Shown piece after piece: positions 8,677 through 18,582 of a stretch of 64,000 bases of DNA. Each line of letters begins with the position of its first letter. Position 1 is the first letter of the stretch. The notes beneath the pieces are model-generated. The model made no database searches. It saw only the letters and a list, made by a program, of their open reading frames with translations, and was not told where the DNA came from. Origin of the DNA: CAYZMS01 sp964479625 (GTDB lineage Bacteria > Bacteroidota > Bacteroidia > Chitinophagales > Saprospiraceae); assembly GCA_964479625.1 (NCBI GenBank), contig CAYZMS010000006.1, forward strand, positions 1-64,000, in the 5' to 3' direction. The position numbers and the translations under genes are program-made.

Positions 8677-9105
8677 ATGATCGTCGAACTCGAACGCCTG
8701 GATGATAACTACCACATGCAAGTTACCAACGAAGGGGGGAACACTGTACTACTGGACGGCTCCCCCGATATCGGCGGCGGCAACAAGGCCATGCGCCCCA
8801 TGCAAATGCTACTGTCCAGCCTGGCTGGTTGTACCGCCATCGATGTGATCCTGTTCTTGCGAAAGATGAAAGAACCCCTGGAGGATATTAAAATGACCGT
8901 GACAGGAGAGCGGGAAAAGGATAAAACTCCTTCTCTATTCACTGAAATAACCATCAAATACAAATTATTCGGCAATATCGACCCAAAAAAAGCAGAACGC
9001 GCCATTAGCATGTCGGTAGATAAATACTGCTCCGTATCAAAAATGATCGAAAAACAGGCCCCCGTTAAATGGGAGATGGAGATCTTTAGCAATACGGATA
9101 GCTGA
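8677..9105 (+). CDS. OsmC/Ohr family peroxiredoxin-like protein
   Basis: A 142-aa protein of the OsmC family, thiol-dependent reductases of organic peroxides. The two expected cysteines are present: SSLAGCTAIDV near residue 50 and DKYCSVSKM near 115, with the long central helix LRKMKEPLEDI between. I chose ATG 8677 (MIVELERLDD) because the frame further upstream is AT-rich promoter-like sequence and does not look coding. It precedes metZ by 60 bp on the same strand, with a stem-loop at the stop codon between them. Confidence 0.88.
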   Translation: MIVELERLDDNYHMQVTNEGGNTVLLDGSPDIGGGNKAMRPMQMLLSSLAGCTAIDVILFLRKMKEPLEDIKMTVTGEREKDKTPSLFTEITIKYKLFGNIDPKKAERAISMSVDKYCSVSKMIEKQAPVKWEMEIFSNTDS

Positions 9106-9130
9106 TTTTCAGTCTACTTTCGAAAATCAG
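9102..9130 (+). terminator. Stem-loop overlapping the OsmC stop codon
   Basis: A perfect 9-bp inverted repeat (9102-9110 with 9122-9130) with an 11-nt loop that includes the end of the OsmC gene. No T tract follows, so it may be a weak terminator or an mRNA end-protecting structure before metZ. Confidence 0.4.
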
Positions 9131-9165
9131 TCCCATACTAGTTAATCGTTACAAACAAGTGTTTT

Positions 9166-10323
9166 ATGGAAAAATTCGAGACCCGGGCCATCCGGGGTCA
9201 GATGGATAGAACCGAATACCGGGAGCACTCTGCTCCTCTGTTCATGACTTCCAGCTTCACCTTCCCCTCAGCAGAGCGGATGGCGGAGACCTTTGCGGGA
9301 GAAACAGAGGATATCATTTACTCCCGGTACAACAATCCCAATACGGATGAGTTGATCCGAAAAGTATGTCTATTGGAAGGCGCCGAAGAAGGCTTTGCCA
9401 CCGCCAGCGGCATGTCGGCTGTATTTGCGAGTATGGCCGCTTTTCTCCAGGCCGGGGACCATATTCTGGCCTCCCGGGCCGTTTTTGGATCCACGCACCA
9501 GATCTTAAGTCAGCTCTTACCGAAATGGGGCATATCGCATACCTATGTCGAACCGGACCAGATCGATGACTGGGCGATACACCTACGCCCCAATACGAAA
9601 ATGCTGGTCCTGGAGTCGCCCTCTAACCCCGGCCTGGCCCTGGTCGACCTGGAGCGGGCGGGTCGGTTTGCTAAAGAACACCAACTGCTTTTCAATATCG
9701 ACAATTGTTTTGCCACCCCCTACCTTCAACGCCCTGCCGAATACGGAGCTGACCTTGTGGTGCATTCCGCTACCAAATGGATGGACGGGCAGGGGCGGGC
9801 CCTGGCAGGTCTGGTAGTCGGCAAACCGGAGGTCATTGAAAAGGTCCGTTTTTTTTGCCGCCACACTGGACCAGCCCTTTCGCCCTTTAATGCCTGGCTG
9901 ATCTCCAAAAGCCTGGAAACGCTGGCGGTACGCATGGACAGGCACTGCAGCAATGCGCTCGCATTGGCTCGCCGGTTGGAACAACACCCCCGGATCGAAA
10001 GGGTACGCTATCCTCATCTGCCCTCCCATCCGCAATACGAACTTGCCAAACGGCAAATGCGACTGGGAGGTGGCATAGTGGCCATCGAACTGAAAGGGGG
10101 CCTGGAAGCCGGTTCGCGTTTCCTGAATAGCATTCGGATGTGCAGCCTTTCGTCTAATTTGGGCGACACCCGGACCATCGTCACCCACCCGGCTTCCACG
10201 ACTCATTCCAAACTAAGCGAGGAAGAACGGGCAGCCGTCGGAATTACGCCCGGGATGGTGCGCATTTCAGTGGGCCTGGAACATATAGACGATATTTCAG
10301 CCGACCTAATTCAGGCTTTATGA
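9166..10323 (+). CDS. metZ: O-acyl-homoserine sulfhydrylase, Cys/Met metabolism PLP enzyme
   Basis: A PLP-dependent enzyme that makes homocysteine from an activated homoserine and sulfide. N-terminal ETRAIRGQMDRTEYREHSAPLF, the YSRYNNPNTDEL substrate loop (near residue 47), and the PLP lysine in HSATKWMDGQGR (near 204) are classical for the MetZ/MetB/MetC group; 385 aa is normal. The SATKWMDGQGR form is what MetZ proteins show, but a cystathionine gamma-synthase or lyase role cannot be excluded. Its neighbour metX supplies the substrate. The stop overlaps the start of the next gene (ATGA), implying translational coupling. Confidence 0.87.
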   Translation: MEKFETRAIRGQMDRTEYREHSAPLFMTSSFTFPSAERMAETFAGETEDIIYSRYNNPNTDELIRKVCLLEGAEEGFATASGMSAVFASMAAFLQAGDHILASRAVFGSTHQILSQLLPKWGISHTYVEPDQIDDWAIHLRPNTKMLVLESPSNPGLALVDLERAGRFAKEHQLLFNIDNCFATPYLQRPAEYGADLVVHSATKWMDGQGRALAGLVVGKPEVIEKVRFFCRHTGPALSPFNAWLISKSLETLAVRMDRHCSNALALARRLEQHPRIERVRYPHLPSHPQYELAKRQMRLGGGIVAIELKGGLEAGSRFLNSIRMCSLSSNLGDTRTIVTHPASTTHSKLSEEERAAVGITPGMVRISVGLEHIDDISADLIQAL

Positions 10324-11408
10324 TAAAACTACTGGCGATCAGCTCCTACCGAAGTAATTACAACAGTGTACGCCCGGAGGGCGAAATGTTGATCAGCCTG
10401 CACCAAAGCGGCCTGCAGGTAGATATTATGGCCGAAGCCGAAAGCCCCTTTTCCCAGCGTTTCCGGGAGGAGGGGCTGCGCTTGATCGATCGGAGCATTC
10501 GAAAGAAGATCGATCTGCAGGCCATACAAGCCATTCGAAAGGAAATAAAGGAACAGGCTTATGACGCCCTGTATTTGTTTAACAGCAAGACCATTTCGAA
10601 CGGCATCCTCGCCGCCTGGGGCTTACCGGTAAAGATCATTACCTACCGGGGGGCGGAGGGCTTGCGCCTTACCGACCCAAGTGCCTACCTCACTCACCTG
10701 CACCCAAGAGTGGACCTGATCACCTGTAATTCAGAAGCCGTTCGACAGAACGCCCGCAAGGCATTGGTTCGCAATAAGGACAAAGCAGTAACCATTTACA
10801 AAGGTCAATCACCGGATTGGTACCGGGATATTCCCCCTTTCCAGCGTTACTCCTTGGGCATTCCATCTGACGCAAGGGTGCTGGTTTGTGTGGCCAACAT
10901 GCGCTGGGTCAAAGGGCTGAGGTACCTACTCCAGGCTACCCGCCTTTTACCCCAGTACGAAAATACGCACCTCATCTTGGTAGGCCGGGGTACAGAACAG
11001 GCACAACTGAGCAAGTTTATTAAATCGCACCCCTGGAAAGGGCGGATCCATGGGATGGGCATTCGAAAAGATGCCGTTTCCTTTATTGCCGGCGCAGATA
11101 TTTACACTCAACCCTCTCTTTCTGAAGGACTCCCCAGAACAGTAATCGAAGCCATGGCCAAAGCCCGGCCGATCGTTGCCACTACCGCCGGTGGCACCCC
11201 CGAATTGATCGAGGATGGCCAAAGCGGTACCATAGTGCCTACTGCAGATGCACCTGCACTGGCAAAGGCCATACAGTACTACCTCGAACACCCAGCTATT
11301 GCCCAAGCTCATGGCCAGGCAGGGCTAGAGCGCCTCTCCCTTAGGTTTTCCCACACTACTTACGTCAAAGAGATCGAAAAAGCTATTCGAAACCTGGTGG
11401 AAAGGTAA
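10320..11408 (+). CDS. Glycosyltransferase family 4 protein
   Basis: A GT-B fold sugar transferase. The N-terminal domain starts LLAISSYRSNYNSVRPEGEM, and the C-terminal half carries the GT4 hallmarks: VANMRWVKGLRYLLQA, LILVGRGTEQAQL, then the EX7E-type segment PSLSEGLPRTVIEAMA with PIVATTAGGTPELI. Cytosolic, no membrane segment. The four-base overlap with metZ suggests co-transcription, although the functions are unrelated. Acceptor and sugar donor unknown. Confidence 0.88.
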   Translation: MIKLLAISSYRSNYNSVRPEGEMLISLHQSGLQVDIMAEAESPFSQRFREEGLRLIDRSIRKKIDLQAIQAIRKEIKEQAYDALYLFNSKTISNGILAAWGLPVKIITYRGAEGLRLTDPSAYLTHLHPRVDLITCNSEAVRQNARKALVRNKDKAVTIYKGQSPDWYRDIPPFQRYSLGIPSDARVLVCVANMRWVKGLRYLLQATRLLPQYENTHLILVGRGTEQAQLSKFIKSHPWKGRIHGMGIRKDAVSFIAGADIYTQPSLSEGLPRTVIEAMAKARPIVATTAGGTPELIEDGQSGTIVPTADAPALAKAIQYYLEHPAIAQAHGQAGLERLSLRFSHTTYVKEIEKAIRNLVER

Positions 11409-11487
11409 GTGGGAAAACATGTAACAAACTTACTACAAAATTAACTGAGGCCGGCGGACTTTATCCTTCCATCTTTTTATTTCCTGC

Positions 11488-11495
11488 TATCTTTG
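11488..11495 (+). promoter_or_regulatory. Promoter -7 element TATCTTTG of the decarboxylase gene
   Basis: TATCTTTG fits the Bacteroidota -7 consensus TAnnTTTG and lies 18 bp before ATG 11514. The -33 TTG partner is not clear. It puts the transcript start close to 11500, so an in-frame TTG at 11493 cannot be the start codon; ATG 11514 is. Confidence 0.5.
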
Positions 11496-11513
11496 CAGGA
11501 AACAGCAGGTATC

Positions 11514-12749
11514 ATGTCGCTTTGGAAGCATTTGTCCATAGAGCAGATCCGGAGCCGCGTTTTTCAAGCTCTTCAGGAAAACATCAATTTCTATGATCAG
11601 GGCATTTTGGGCGTGCCCGCCTCTCACCTGGATGGGAAGGTTTTTCCCCAGGATATGCCATTTTTAAAAGAGGCGCCCTTCCTTTCCACCCTCATTCACA
11701 ATCCCAATCATATCGGTTGCCATACACTGGGGGAATCAGAGGCCTTTTTTCAAGGCACTCAGGAATTGGAGCGGGAGGTAATCCACATCTGCGCCCAAGA
11801 CATTCTCAAAGGGGAAGCGGGCCAGCACGACGGCTATGTAGCGGCAGGTGGGACAGAAGCCAATATCCAGGCCCTTTGGATCTATAGAAACTACTTTTTT
11901 CGAAAACTAAATGCCCGGACAAAGGAAATACTCGTGCTTTGCTCAGAAGACAGCCATTATTCCATTGCTAAGGGAGCTGACCTTCTACAACTGGACCTAC
12001 ACCAGGCCAGGGTTACCCCCAACGACCGCCAGGTAGACCCCATTCAATTGCGAGTTGACCTGGAATATTGGAAATCGAAAGGCAAGAAATACATCATTGC
12101 CGTAGTAAATATGATGACGACCATGTTTGGCTCGGTGGATCAGCCTGAAACCTATCTGGAGGTGATGGATGACCTGGAGTTCTCCTATAAAATGCATGCT
12201 GACGGCGCCTATGGTGGGTTTATTTACCCCTTTAGCAACCAGGACAACCCCTTGAATTTTGAACATCCCGCGATTACTTCGGTAACCCTGGATGCCCATA
12301 AAATGGTCCAGGCCCCCTATGGGACTGGGATATTTGTCATTCGAAAAAACTGGATGCAATATACCCTCACCGAATCAGCAGCTTACGTCAAAGGTTTGGA
12401 TGCTACCCTTTCAGGCAGCCGTTCCGGAGCGAATGCTGTGGCAGTTTGGATGATCCTGAGCACCTATGGGCCCCATGGCTGGTTTGAAAAAATCCAAATC
12501 CTTCAACTTCGCACCAATTGGCTGGAACGACAGTTAAAAGAGGTGGAGGTCCCTTACTTCCGGGAGCCTTATTCGAATATCATTACCCTGCAGGCCGACT
12601 ATCTGCCAGCAGCTACCGCGGAAAAATTCGGATTGGTCCCGGATGATCATCACCAGCCCAACTGGTATAAGATCGTAGTAATGGACCATGTTACTGTTGA
12701 CAAACTGGAACCGCTCATTCAAAGCCTTCGCTCAAAGGTAGTTCACTAA
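11514..12749 (+). CDS. Group II PLP-dependent decarboxylase, 411 aa
   Basis: An amino-acid decarboxylase-like protein of the AAT-fold type I PLP family (glutamate/histidine/aspartate/aromatic decarboxylases). Visible: AAGGTEANIQALW near residue 110 (phosphate-binding), HADGAYGGFI near 230 with the PLP Asp, and LDAHKMVQAPYG near 260 with the Schiff-base Lys. The C-terminus carries the small domain. Substrate cannot be told; the short N-terminus differs from GadB. ATG 11514 is used because the promoter element ends just upstream. A small lipoprotein gene follows 13 bp downstream. Confidence 0.8.
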   Translation: MSLWKHLSIEQIRSRVFQALQENINFYDQGILGVPASHLDGKVFPQDMPFLKEAPFLSTLIHNPNHIGCHTLGESEAFFQGTQELEREVIHICAQDILKGEAGQHDGYVAAGGTEANIQALWIYRNYFFRKLNARTKEILVLCSEDSHYSIAKGADLLQLDLHQARVTPNDRQVDPIQLRVDLEYWKSKGKKYIIAVVNMMTTMFGSVDQPETYLEVMDDLEFSYKMHADGAYGGFIYPFSNQDNPLNFEHPAITSVTLDAHKMVQAPYGTGIFVIRKNWMQYTLTESAAYVKGLDATLSGSRSGANAVAVWMILSTYGPHGWFEKIQILQLRTNWLERQLKEVEVPYFREPYSNIITLQADYLPAATAEKFGLVPDDHHQPNWYKIVVMDHVTVDKLEPLIQSLRSKVVH

Positions 12750-12762
12750 AAGCGCAACGAAC

Positions 12763-13089
12763 ATGAAAAATTGGAAAACCTGCGTTCTGGCCATCTGCTG
12801 TTTTGCAGCCCTTGCCTGCAACCCCTGTAATTCCCTTCGAAAGACAGATGATAAGATCTCCGCGAAATTCGACAAGCTCAATGCGAAATTCGAAGCAGGA
12901 AAACTGGACACAGCTGCCTTCAAACAGCAACTTACGGATTTACGGGAACGGGAGCTCGAGCTTTTCGAAACTGTTAAAAGTTGCGACCTGACGGAGGATC
13001 GAACGGAGCACAATTACTGGTACCGCGCACGAATGAAATTCCCAAGCCAGGTAGAAATGAAGCTGCAACGCCTGGAAATGGGCTTTTAA
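12763..13089 (+). CDS. Small lipoprotein, 108 aa
   Basis: The N-terminus MKNWKTCVLAICC FAALAC is a short signal peptide with a lipobox-like end (Cys near 19), so a membrane-anchored lipoprotein is likely. The mature part is a charged, Lys/Glu/Leu-rich coiled coil (about 30-75), followed by a short Tyr/Arg-containing tail. No family recognised. It is tightly behind the decarboxylase and is followed by a perfect stem-loop. Confidence 0.65.
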   Translation: MKNWKTCVLAICCFAALACNPCNSLRKTDDKISAKFDKLNAKFEAGKLDTAAFKQQLTDLRERELELFETVKSCDLTEDRTEHNYWYRARMKFPSQVEMKLQRLEMGF

Positions 13090-13090
13090 A

Positions 13091-13133
13091 AACACAACTC
13101 CCATTTCACCGAAGACGAAATGGGAGTTGTGTT
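13091..13133. terminator. Perfect 17-bp inverted repeat between convergent genes
   Basis: 17 bp at 13091-13107 pair without mismatch with 13117-13133 around a 9-nt loop, two bases after the lipoprotein stop. The downstream gene is on the opposite strand, so it probably ends plus-strand transcripts. It has no strong T tract on either side, so a simple intrinsic terminator is likely but not certain. Confidence 0.6.
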
Positions 13134-13239
13134 CATTGAATCTGGTGCGTAGAAATGTTCGCTTTACCGCCAGCCAAATGCAAACTGAGTGGGCGATCTG
13201 CCTTCTAAAGGCCTACTCACCAAAGGAGGCATTGCTAAC

Positions 13240-14085
13240 TTACATGCTCCACTCCTTAATGGAAGCTTCATTCATTCGAATATAGTCATTATTGCCGGCT
13301 TCTTTTGCCAATTCCATTGATTTTGTGGCGGTGGCAATGGCTTCCTCCTTACGGCCAAGGTCAGCCAGGATCAATGCCTCCCGACGAAGCATCCAATAGC
13401 GTGGATTTTCCGCATTGGCTTTTTGGACCCAGGTCAAGGCCTGGTTCAGGTCTTTCCCAGCCTCGTGGTAGTAAGAAGCAGCTGCAAAATAGTCATTTGC
13501 GGTAGGCCCGGCCATTACCTTGTCAATGCTGGCCATCACCGCCTCATCGGTCATGACTTCCAAAGGAAAAGAGACTTTGGTGTCCGCCCATTTCAAATAA
13601 ATATTGGCCCCTTCCGCTGTGATGTCGTTGATGTCGAAGGTCATGGATTCGCGAGGACTGCTCAACTTGGCACTTTTCGCCTTGACCGTAGCAGCGGGGG
13701 TCTTATCCACATAGCTGGTCCAGTTTCCGGATTCATAAGGGTAGAACATGAATTCCCACTCCTTGGCATCAGGTTTGGTCAGGATAGCATAGGAGCCGGC
13801 TTCCAAAGCCTGGCCGCCTAACTTTACGTCCTCAGAAAAAGAGATCATGGTAGCAGAATTGGCACCTGTACGCCATACTTCGCCAAAGGGGACCAGTCCG
13901 TCCTTGGCAAAAATAGTTCTACCGCGCACAGCAGGGCGGGAGTATTCAATCTCCACCTCCGTCAGTCCAACCGTTTGCTCTAATTCGCAGGCAGGGCTGG
14001 CAGCAGGGGTTTGCAATTGTGCATTTGCTTTCACACTGAAAGCCAGAACGGCAATTGCCAGGAAAGTTTTCAACAATGATTTCAT
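13240..14085 (-). CDS. DUF2911 family secreted protein with C-terminal TPR
   Basis: Signal peptide MKSLLKTFLAIAVLAFSVKA (cut near residue 22). The DUF2911 domain follows: EYSRPAVRGRTIF, VPFGEVWRTGANSATMI, LEAGSYAIL, FMFYPYESGNWTSY. From about 200, a helical TPR-like tail (YYHEAGKDLNQALTWVQKA). The domain is common in Bacteroidota and its biochemical role is not known; the location is periplasmic or outer-membrane-associated. Single gene, divergent from mgsA. Confidence 0.85.
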   Translation of the reverse strand: MKSLLKTFLAIAVLAFSVKANAQLQTPAASPACELEQTVGLTEVEIEYSRPAVRGRTIFAKDGLVPFGEVWRTGANSATMISFSEDVKLGGQALEAGSYAILTKPDAKEWEFMFYPYESGNWTSYVDKTPAATVKAKSAKLSSPRESMTFDINDITAEGANIYLKWADTKVSFPLEVMTDEAVMASIDKVMAGPTANDYFAAASYYHEAGKDLNQALTWVQKANAENPRYWMLRREALILADLGRKEEAIATATKSMELAKEAGNNDYIRMNEASIKEWSM

Positions 14086-14193
14086 GATAACCTGGTTTTT
14101 ATTTGTCTTAATTAAATTTGGCTCAAATTTAGAAATTTAAGCGTATACCGGAAGGTTCGGGCCGTATTTCACAATTTAATAACACCAATAAGC

Positions 14194-14610
14194 ATGTCTG
14201 AAAACAGTAGAGAGTACCTCATCCTTGCCATCATTGCCCACGATAGTAAAAAAGTGGACATGGTTGGTTTTATTCGCGACAATATTGATTTTTTTCAACG
14301 CAATAATATTCACCTGATCGCCACCGGGACTACAGGGAGCTACCTTGAAAAAGCAGGCTTGGAAGTAGAGAAAATGGCAAGTGGTCCCTACGGTGGGGAT
14401 GCTCAGATCGCCAGCCGCATCGTCGAAGGACGGGTAGACATGGTCATCTTTTTCCGGGACCCCCTGGGTAAGCACCCTCATGAAGTAGATGTCAGTATGC
14501 TCATGCGCCTTTGTGATGTCCACAATATACCCTTAGCTACCAATCCCGCTGCAGCCACCCGCCTGGTGCAATCCCTCGAATTCGAACTGGAAAACCCAAA
14601 AAAAGGGTAG
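14194..14610 (+). CDS. mgsA: Methylglyoxal synthase
   Basis: Converts dihydroxyacetone phosphate to methylglyoxal, a bypass of lower glycolysis. Catalytic signatures present: IIAHDSKKVDM near residue 15, ATGTTGSYLE phosphate loop, SGPYGGDAQIASRI with the catalytic Asp near 70, and DPLGKHPHEVDV with His near 95. 138 aa is close to the usual length. Cytosolic. Confidence 0.93.
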   Translation: MSENSREYLILAIIAHDSKKVDMVGFIRDNIDFFQRNNIHLIATGTTGSYLEKAGLEVEKMASGPYGGDAQIASRIVEGRVDMVIFFRDPLGKHPHEVDVSMLMRLCDVHNIPLATNPAAATRLVQSLEFELENPKKG

Positions 14611-14723
14611 AGACCCAGTTCCCCGAGCCTCTACCTTGAAGTTTTATTGATGGTACGTTACCTCAGCCAGCAGAAGACCGGCATAAGACAGCTACACCGA
14701 TTTGGTGTGGTCTCCTGGAAAAA

Positions 14724-17535
14724 TTACCGCTTCGTGATCGGCAACAATTCGCGGCTGATAGAACCATATTCCATCATGATCAGGTAATTGCCCTGAGGGG
14801 CGTTCCCTGTTGTGATAGTGGCCATTTCCGTTCCCGGACCAAATTCCCACTGGTTCAATACCCGGCCGTTCAGGTCAGTCAAGCTGATGGTCACCTCCCG
14901 ATCCTGAAAAATGGAAGGGATCTCCACATTTATTGATCCCTGAGTCGGGTTGGGGTAAACATGGGCATCCGGAGGAGCGCAGGAGCTTACCTGGAAGGGA
15001 GCTCCGACTACATCCAAAGCACCACAAAGGGTGCCGCCACCTTGAATTAAAAGGCTATTGATATCAAACCCGGTCGTTTGGAAAGGCTGTACAATGAAAG
15101 GGTTGAGCGTTTCCGGATCATAAACCAGAGTATGAATACGGTGGGAGCCAGCGGTACGAACTTCAAAAGAAGGCCTGGAACTCACTTTTAGGATGTTCAA
15201 TCCATCACCTTTGGTCAATACATAAGCTACCTGAAAGCCATTGGGTACAAATGGTTGGCTCTTCACCTGTGCTTCCAGTTCTACCCGGTCGAATCGATCT
15301 TCCAGGCAAGCAGTCGCTCCATTAGGCTCCAAGGTTCCGGCATCAGCTCCACAGTCGAATTCCGCACAGGTAACCACTTCGAAAGGGGCTCCTGCAACAT
15401 CCAGTGCACCACAGATATCGCCACCGCCCGCTGTCAGCAAACCAAACACATCTACGCCAGTGGTCACACCAAACTCCACAATGCCCAGATCCAGGGTCTC
15501 CGGATTGTATACCAGGGTGTGGATGGTGAACAAGCCAGTCGAATTCACTTCGAAAGCAGGTTCAGCATTGACATTTTCAATAACCAGTTCAGCTCCTGAA
15601 GTCAGTACATAGATCAATTCGAAGCCTGCAGGCACAGCCGCCTCTCCCGTGCGATCGGCAGTGAGGGTAAGCCCCCCCTCTTCTGGTAGGCAAACTCCGG
15701 TGGTAGAAGCCATCAAGCTTCCTGCGGAAGCATCACAGGCGAGGTTAGCACAGAAGTCCACGGTAAATGGAGCTCCGGCAACATCCAGTGCACCACAGAT
15801 CTCGCCACCGCCTTGCTGCAGCAGGTTATTCACATCTACTCCGGTGGTTACGCCAAATTCAACGATGCCCAGGTCGAGGGTCATTGGGTTATAGACCAAT
15901 GTATGAATGGTGTAATCTCCTGCTTCACTTACTTCAAACTCAGGCGCAGTATTCACCGCTTCGATGATCAGGTCACTGCCGCTGGTCAGGACATAGATCA
16001 AGTCGTAGCCTTCCGGCACGACCGCCGCCTCGGTCACCCCGGCACTTAAGGTGACCGTTGAATTCGCTTCAGCAGCATCCAAACAACCAATATCATTCGA
16101 CATCAAGCTGCCAAAATCCGCTTCGCAGGGACAAATATCCACATCGAAAGGAGCTCCGGCCACGTCCAGTGCACCGCAGATCTCTCCGCCGCCTTGTTGC
16201 AGAAGACCATTCACATCAACTCCGGTGGTTACACCAAATTCAACAATGCCCAGATCCAGAGTCTCCGGATTGTACACCAGGGTATGAATGGTGTATCTTC
16301 CGGGCTCATCCACCACAAAGGCAGCTTGAGCAAATACAGATTCGATCACCAGGTTTTCTCCACTTGTCAATACATAGACTAATTCGTATCCTTCCGGCAC
16401 ATTGGGTGCTTCATTGACTGCAGCCGCCAGAACTGCAAATCCATGATCGTTAATACAGGCCTCTTCTGCTTTGGCTTCCAGGGTGCCGGCCATCGCTTCA
16501 CAGGGGCAAGCTTCCACATCGAAAGCGGCTCCGGNNNNNNNNNNNNNNNNNNNNNNNNNNNNNNNNNNNNNNNNNNNNNNNNNNNNNNNNNNNNNNNNNN
16601 NNNNNNNNNNNNNNNNNNNNNNNNNNNNNNNNNNTGATCTCCTCCAGGCAGGCATCGGCTTCGGCAGTAAGGGTGCCGGCCATCGCTTCACAGGGGCAAG
16701 CTTCCACATCGAAAGCGGCTCCGGCCACATCCAGTGCACCACAGATCTCTCCGCCGCCTTGCTGCAACAGGCCGTTCACATCAACTCCGGTAGTTACACC
16801 AAACTCCACAATGCCCAGATCCAGGGTCTGCGGATTGTACACCAGGGTGTGAATGGTAAAGCGACCGGTGGTATCTACTTCAAAGCTTGGTGCACCGTTT
16901 ACGGCTTCGATCACCAGGTTCTCGCCACTGGTCAGGACATACAGCAGTTCGTATCCTTCCGGCACTACGGCATCCATATCGCGGGTAGCAGTAAGGCTGG
17001 CAGTTCCGCTGATCTCCTCCAGGCAGGCATCGGCTTCGGCAGTAAGGGTGCCGGCCATCGCTTCGCAGGGGGCTTCACAACTACCGAACTGGAATTGAGC
17101 ACCGCTTACGTCCAAAGCAGCGCAAATAGTGCCACCGCCCTGGATTAAAAGACCGTTTACGTCAAAACCGGTAGTTACGCCAAATTCCACTATCCCCAGG
17201 TCCAGGGTGGTGGGGTCAAAGACCAGCGTATGGATAGTGAAAAGCCCTTCGGGACTTACTTCAAAATAGGGTTCAGTATTCACGGCTTCGATGACCAGGT
17301 CTTCACCACTGGTCAAAACGTACAAAATGTCAAAACCCTCCGGTGCTACGGCACCATCAGCTGGGTTTGTTTGCAGGGCAGTTGTTTCTCCCATACACAA
17401 TTTCAGACCGGTTAGTGCTCCGAAATCCGCTTCACAGGTATCCTGTGCGGAAAGGGACACACTTCCCAGTGCCAAAAAGAGGATCAGCATCCAGGCTGAT
17501 CGCCCTCTTGGATCGAAGGTAAAATTTGGGTTCAT
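14724..17535 (-). CDS. Tandem-repeat surface protein with T9SS type A C-terminus, interrupted by an assembly gap
   Basis: Starts at 17535 with a signal peptide (LILFLALGSVSLSAQ) and ends at 14724 in a type IX sorting domain (AHVYPNPTQGSINVEIP ... LTDLNGRVL ... GNYLIMMEYG). Between them are imperfect copies of a roughly 120-130-residue unit containing YVLTSGENLVIEAVN, FTIHTLVYNPQTLDLGIVEF and GVTTGVDVNGLL, with GGGEICGALDVAGA and paired cysteines. Six copies are visible wholly or in part and a seventh is implied in the gap. 100 N at 16535-16634 interrupt it; the known bases sum to a multiple of three, so the frame is continuous if the true gap is a multiple of three. Function unknown; probably an adhesin or surface-layer protein. 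Confidence 0.85.
16535..16634. other. Assembly gap of 100 N inside the repeat gene
   Basis: The flanks at 16484-16534 and 16671-16724 are nearly identical, so the gap sits in near-identical repeat copies. From the repeat order, at least about 290 bp is missing (one copy body), more than the 100 placeholder bases. Confidence 0.95.
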
Positions 17536-17666
17536 AAACCTAGTTTTTGGATTAGAAAATATGTCCGTGTAACTCAGATGGGAACCTAAAAGATCACAGA
17601 AAAGCTCAGGAAGGCACGAAATGACAAATCACCGTCAAAATAAATGACGTACAATTTACATTTAAA

Positions 17667-18392
17667 TCAGTTCTCCAATAAAGCTGCTTCGATCTCTGGA
17701 TAGGCGTCTGCGATTTGTTCGAAAGATTCAATGACGTAGTACTCTTCCTGGATGATATCTGTTCGAAAGTGGTGTCGAAAGATCTTTTGGATATCGAAAT
17801 CGTGTTTGATCGAATGATTACTCAGGGCATGTTCGGTTTCGCCTTTGGAGGAAATAATGCCGGCTCCATAGATCTTAAGGCCGTCACGGTTTCGAATAAG
17901 GCCAAACTCGATCGTAAACCAGTACAGTTTTTGCAGTTTAAGGATCACCTCCGGTTTCCCGGGGTATTTTCCGGCCAGCAGGCCCATTTTATGAAAAAAA
18001 TCAGTGTAGGCTTCATTGGTGAGCAATGGAGTATGGCCAAAAACATCGTGAAACATATCTGGCTCTTCCAGGTAATCCAATTCGCTCATCTTGCGCAGCC
18101 AGCAGGTGGCGGTAAATTGCTTTTGAGCCAGCCGTTGAAAGAAAACGTCCGCAGGTGCAATGTTGGGGACGGTAATGATCTCCCAGCCGGTAGTTTTGGC
18201 CAGGCGCTGGTTGACCTGTTTGAAATCCGGGATCTCTTCTGCAGAAAAACCGATCACCTTCAGTGCCTCCATGAATTCTTCGGCAACCTTCCCCTCCAGG
18301 TGCTGCAATTGCCGATGGTACAGCAATTTCCAAACGTCAAAATCTTCCTGGGTGTAATTCGAGTATATTTGTTGGGTAGGTCGTGCCGTCAT
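17667..18392 (-). CDS. phhA: Phenylalanine 4-monooxygenase, aromatic amino acid hydroxylase
   Basis: Tetrahydropterin- and iron-dependent hydroxylase converting phenylalanine to tyrosine. The iron-binding MFHDVFGHTPLL (two His near 117 and 122) and the Glu region after YWFTIEFGLI (near 160) are complete; CWLRKMSELDYLEEPD is also conserved. 241 aa is the bacterial single-domain length, without the N-terminal regulatory domain. A perfect palindrome lies 10 bp upstream of its start. No pterin-recycling gene adjoins it. Confidence 0.93.
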   Translation of the reverse strand: MTARPTQQIYSNYTQEDFDVWKLLYHRQLQHLEGKVAEEFMEALKVIGFSAEEIPDFKQVNQRLAKTTGWEIITVPNIAPADVFFQRLAQKQFTATCWLRKMSELDYLEEPDMFHDVFGHTPLLTNEAYTDFFHKMGLLAGKYPGKPEVILKLQKLYWFTIEFGLIRNRDGLKIYGAGIISSKGETEHALSNHSIKHDFDIQKIFRHHFRTDIIQEEYYVIESFEQIADAYPEIEAALLEN

Positions 18393-18402
18393 AAGATTCT
18401 AA

Positions 18403-18416
18403 TTTAAGCGCTTAAA
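18403..18416. promoter_or_regulatory. 14-bp perfect palindrome upstream of phhA
   Basis: TTTAAGCGCTTAAA reads the same on both strands and lies 10 bp before the phhA start, in the shared upstream region with ahcY. This placement fits a repressor or activator site for phhA. The binding protein is unknown. Confidence 0.4.
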
Positions 18417-18582
18417 ACTACAACAAGGCCTCAAAGTACTTTGTCAGGTCCATGTCATTCTTTGAAATCGGATAAAGGGGGCCACCATATATCTTTGGCT
18501 TCCGTCAAGTTCTCTTGGATAATGGCAAATTAAACCGTTGCCTCGCCTATGGGTTGTATTTTTAGGATAAAATATAAAGGCG

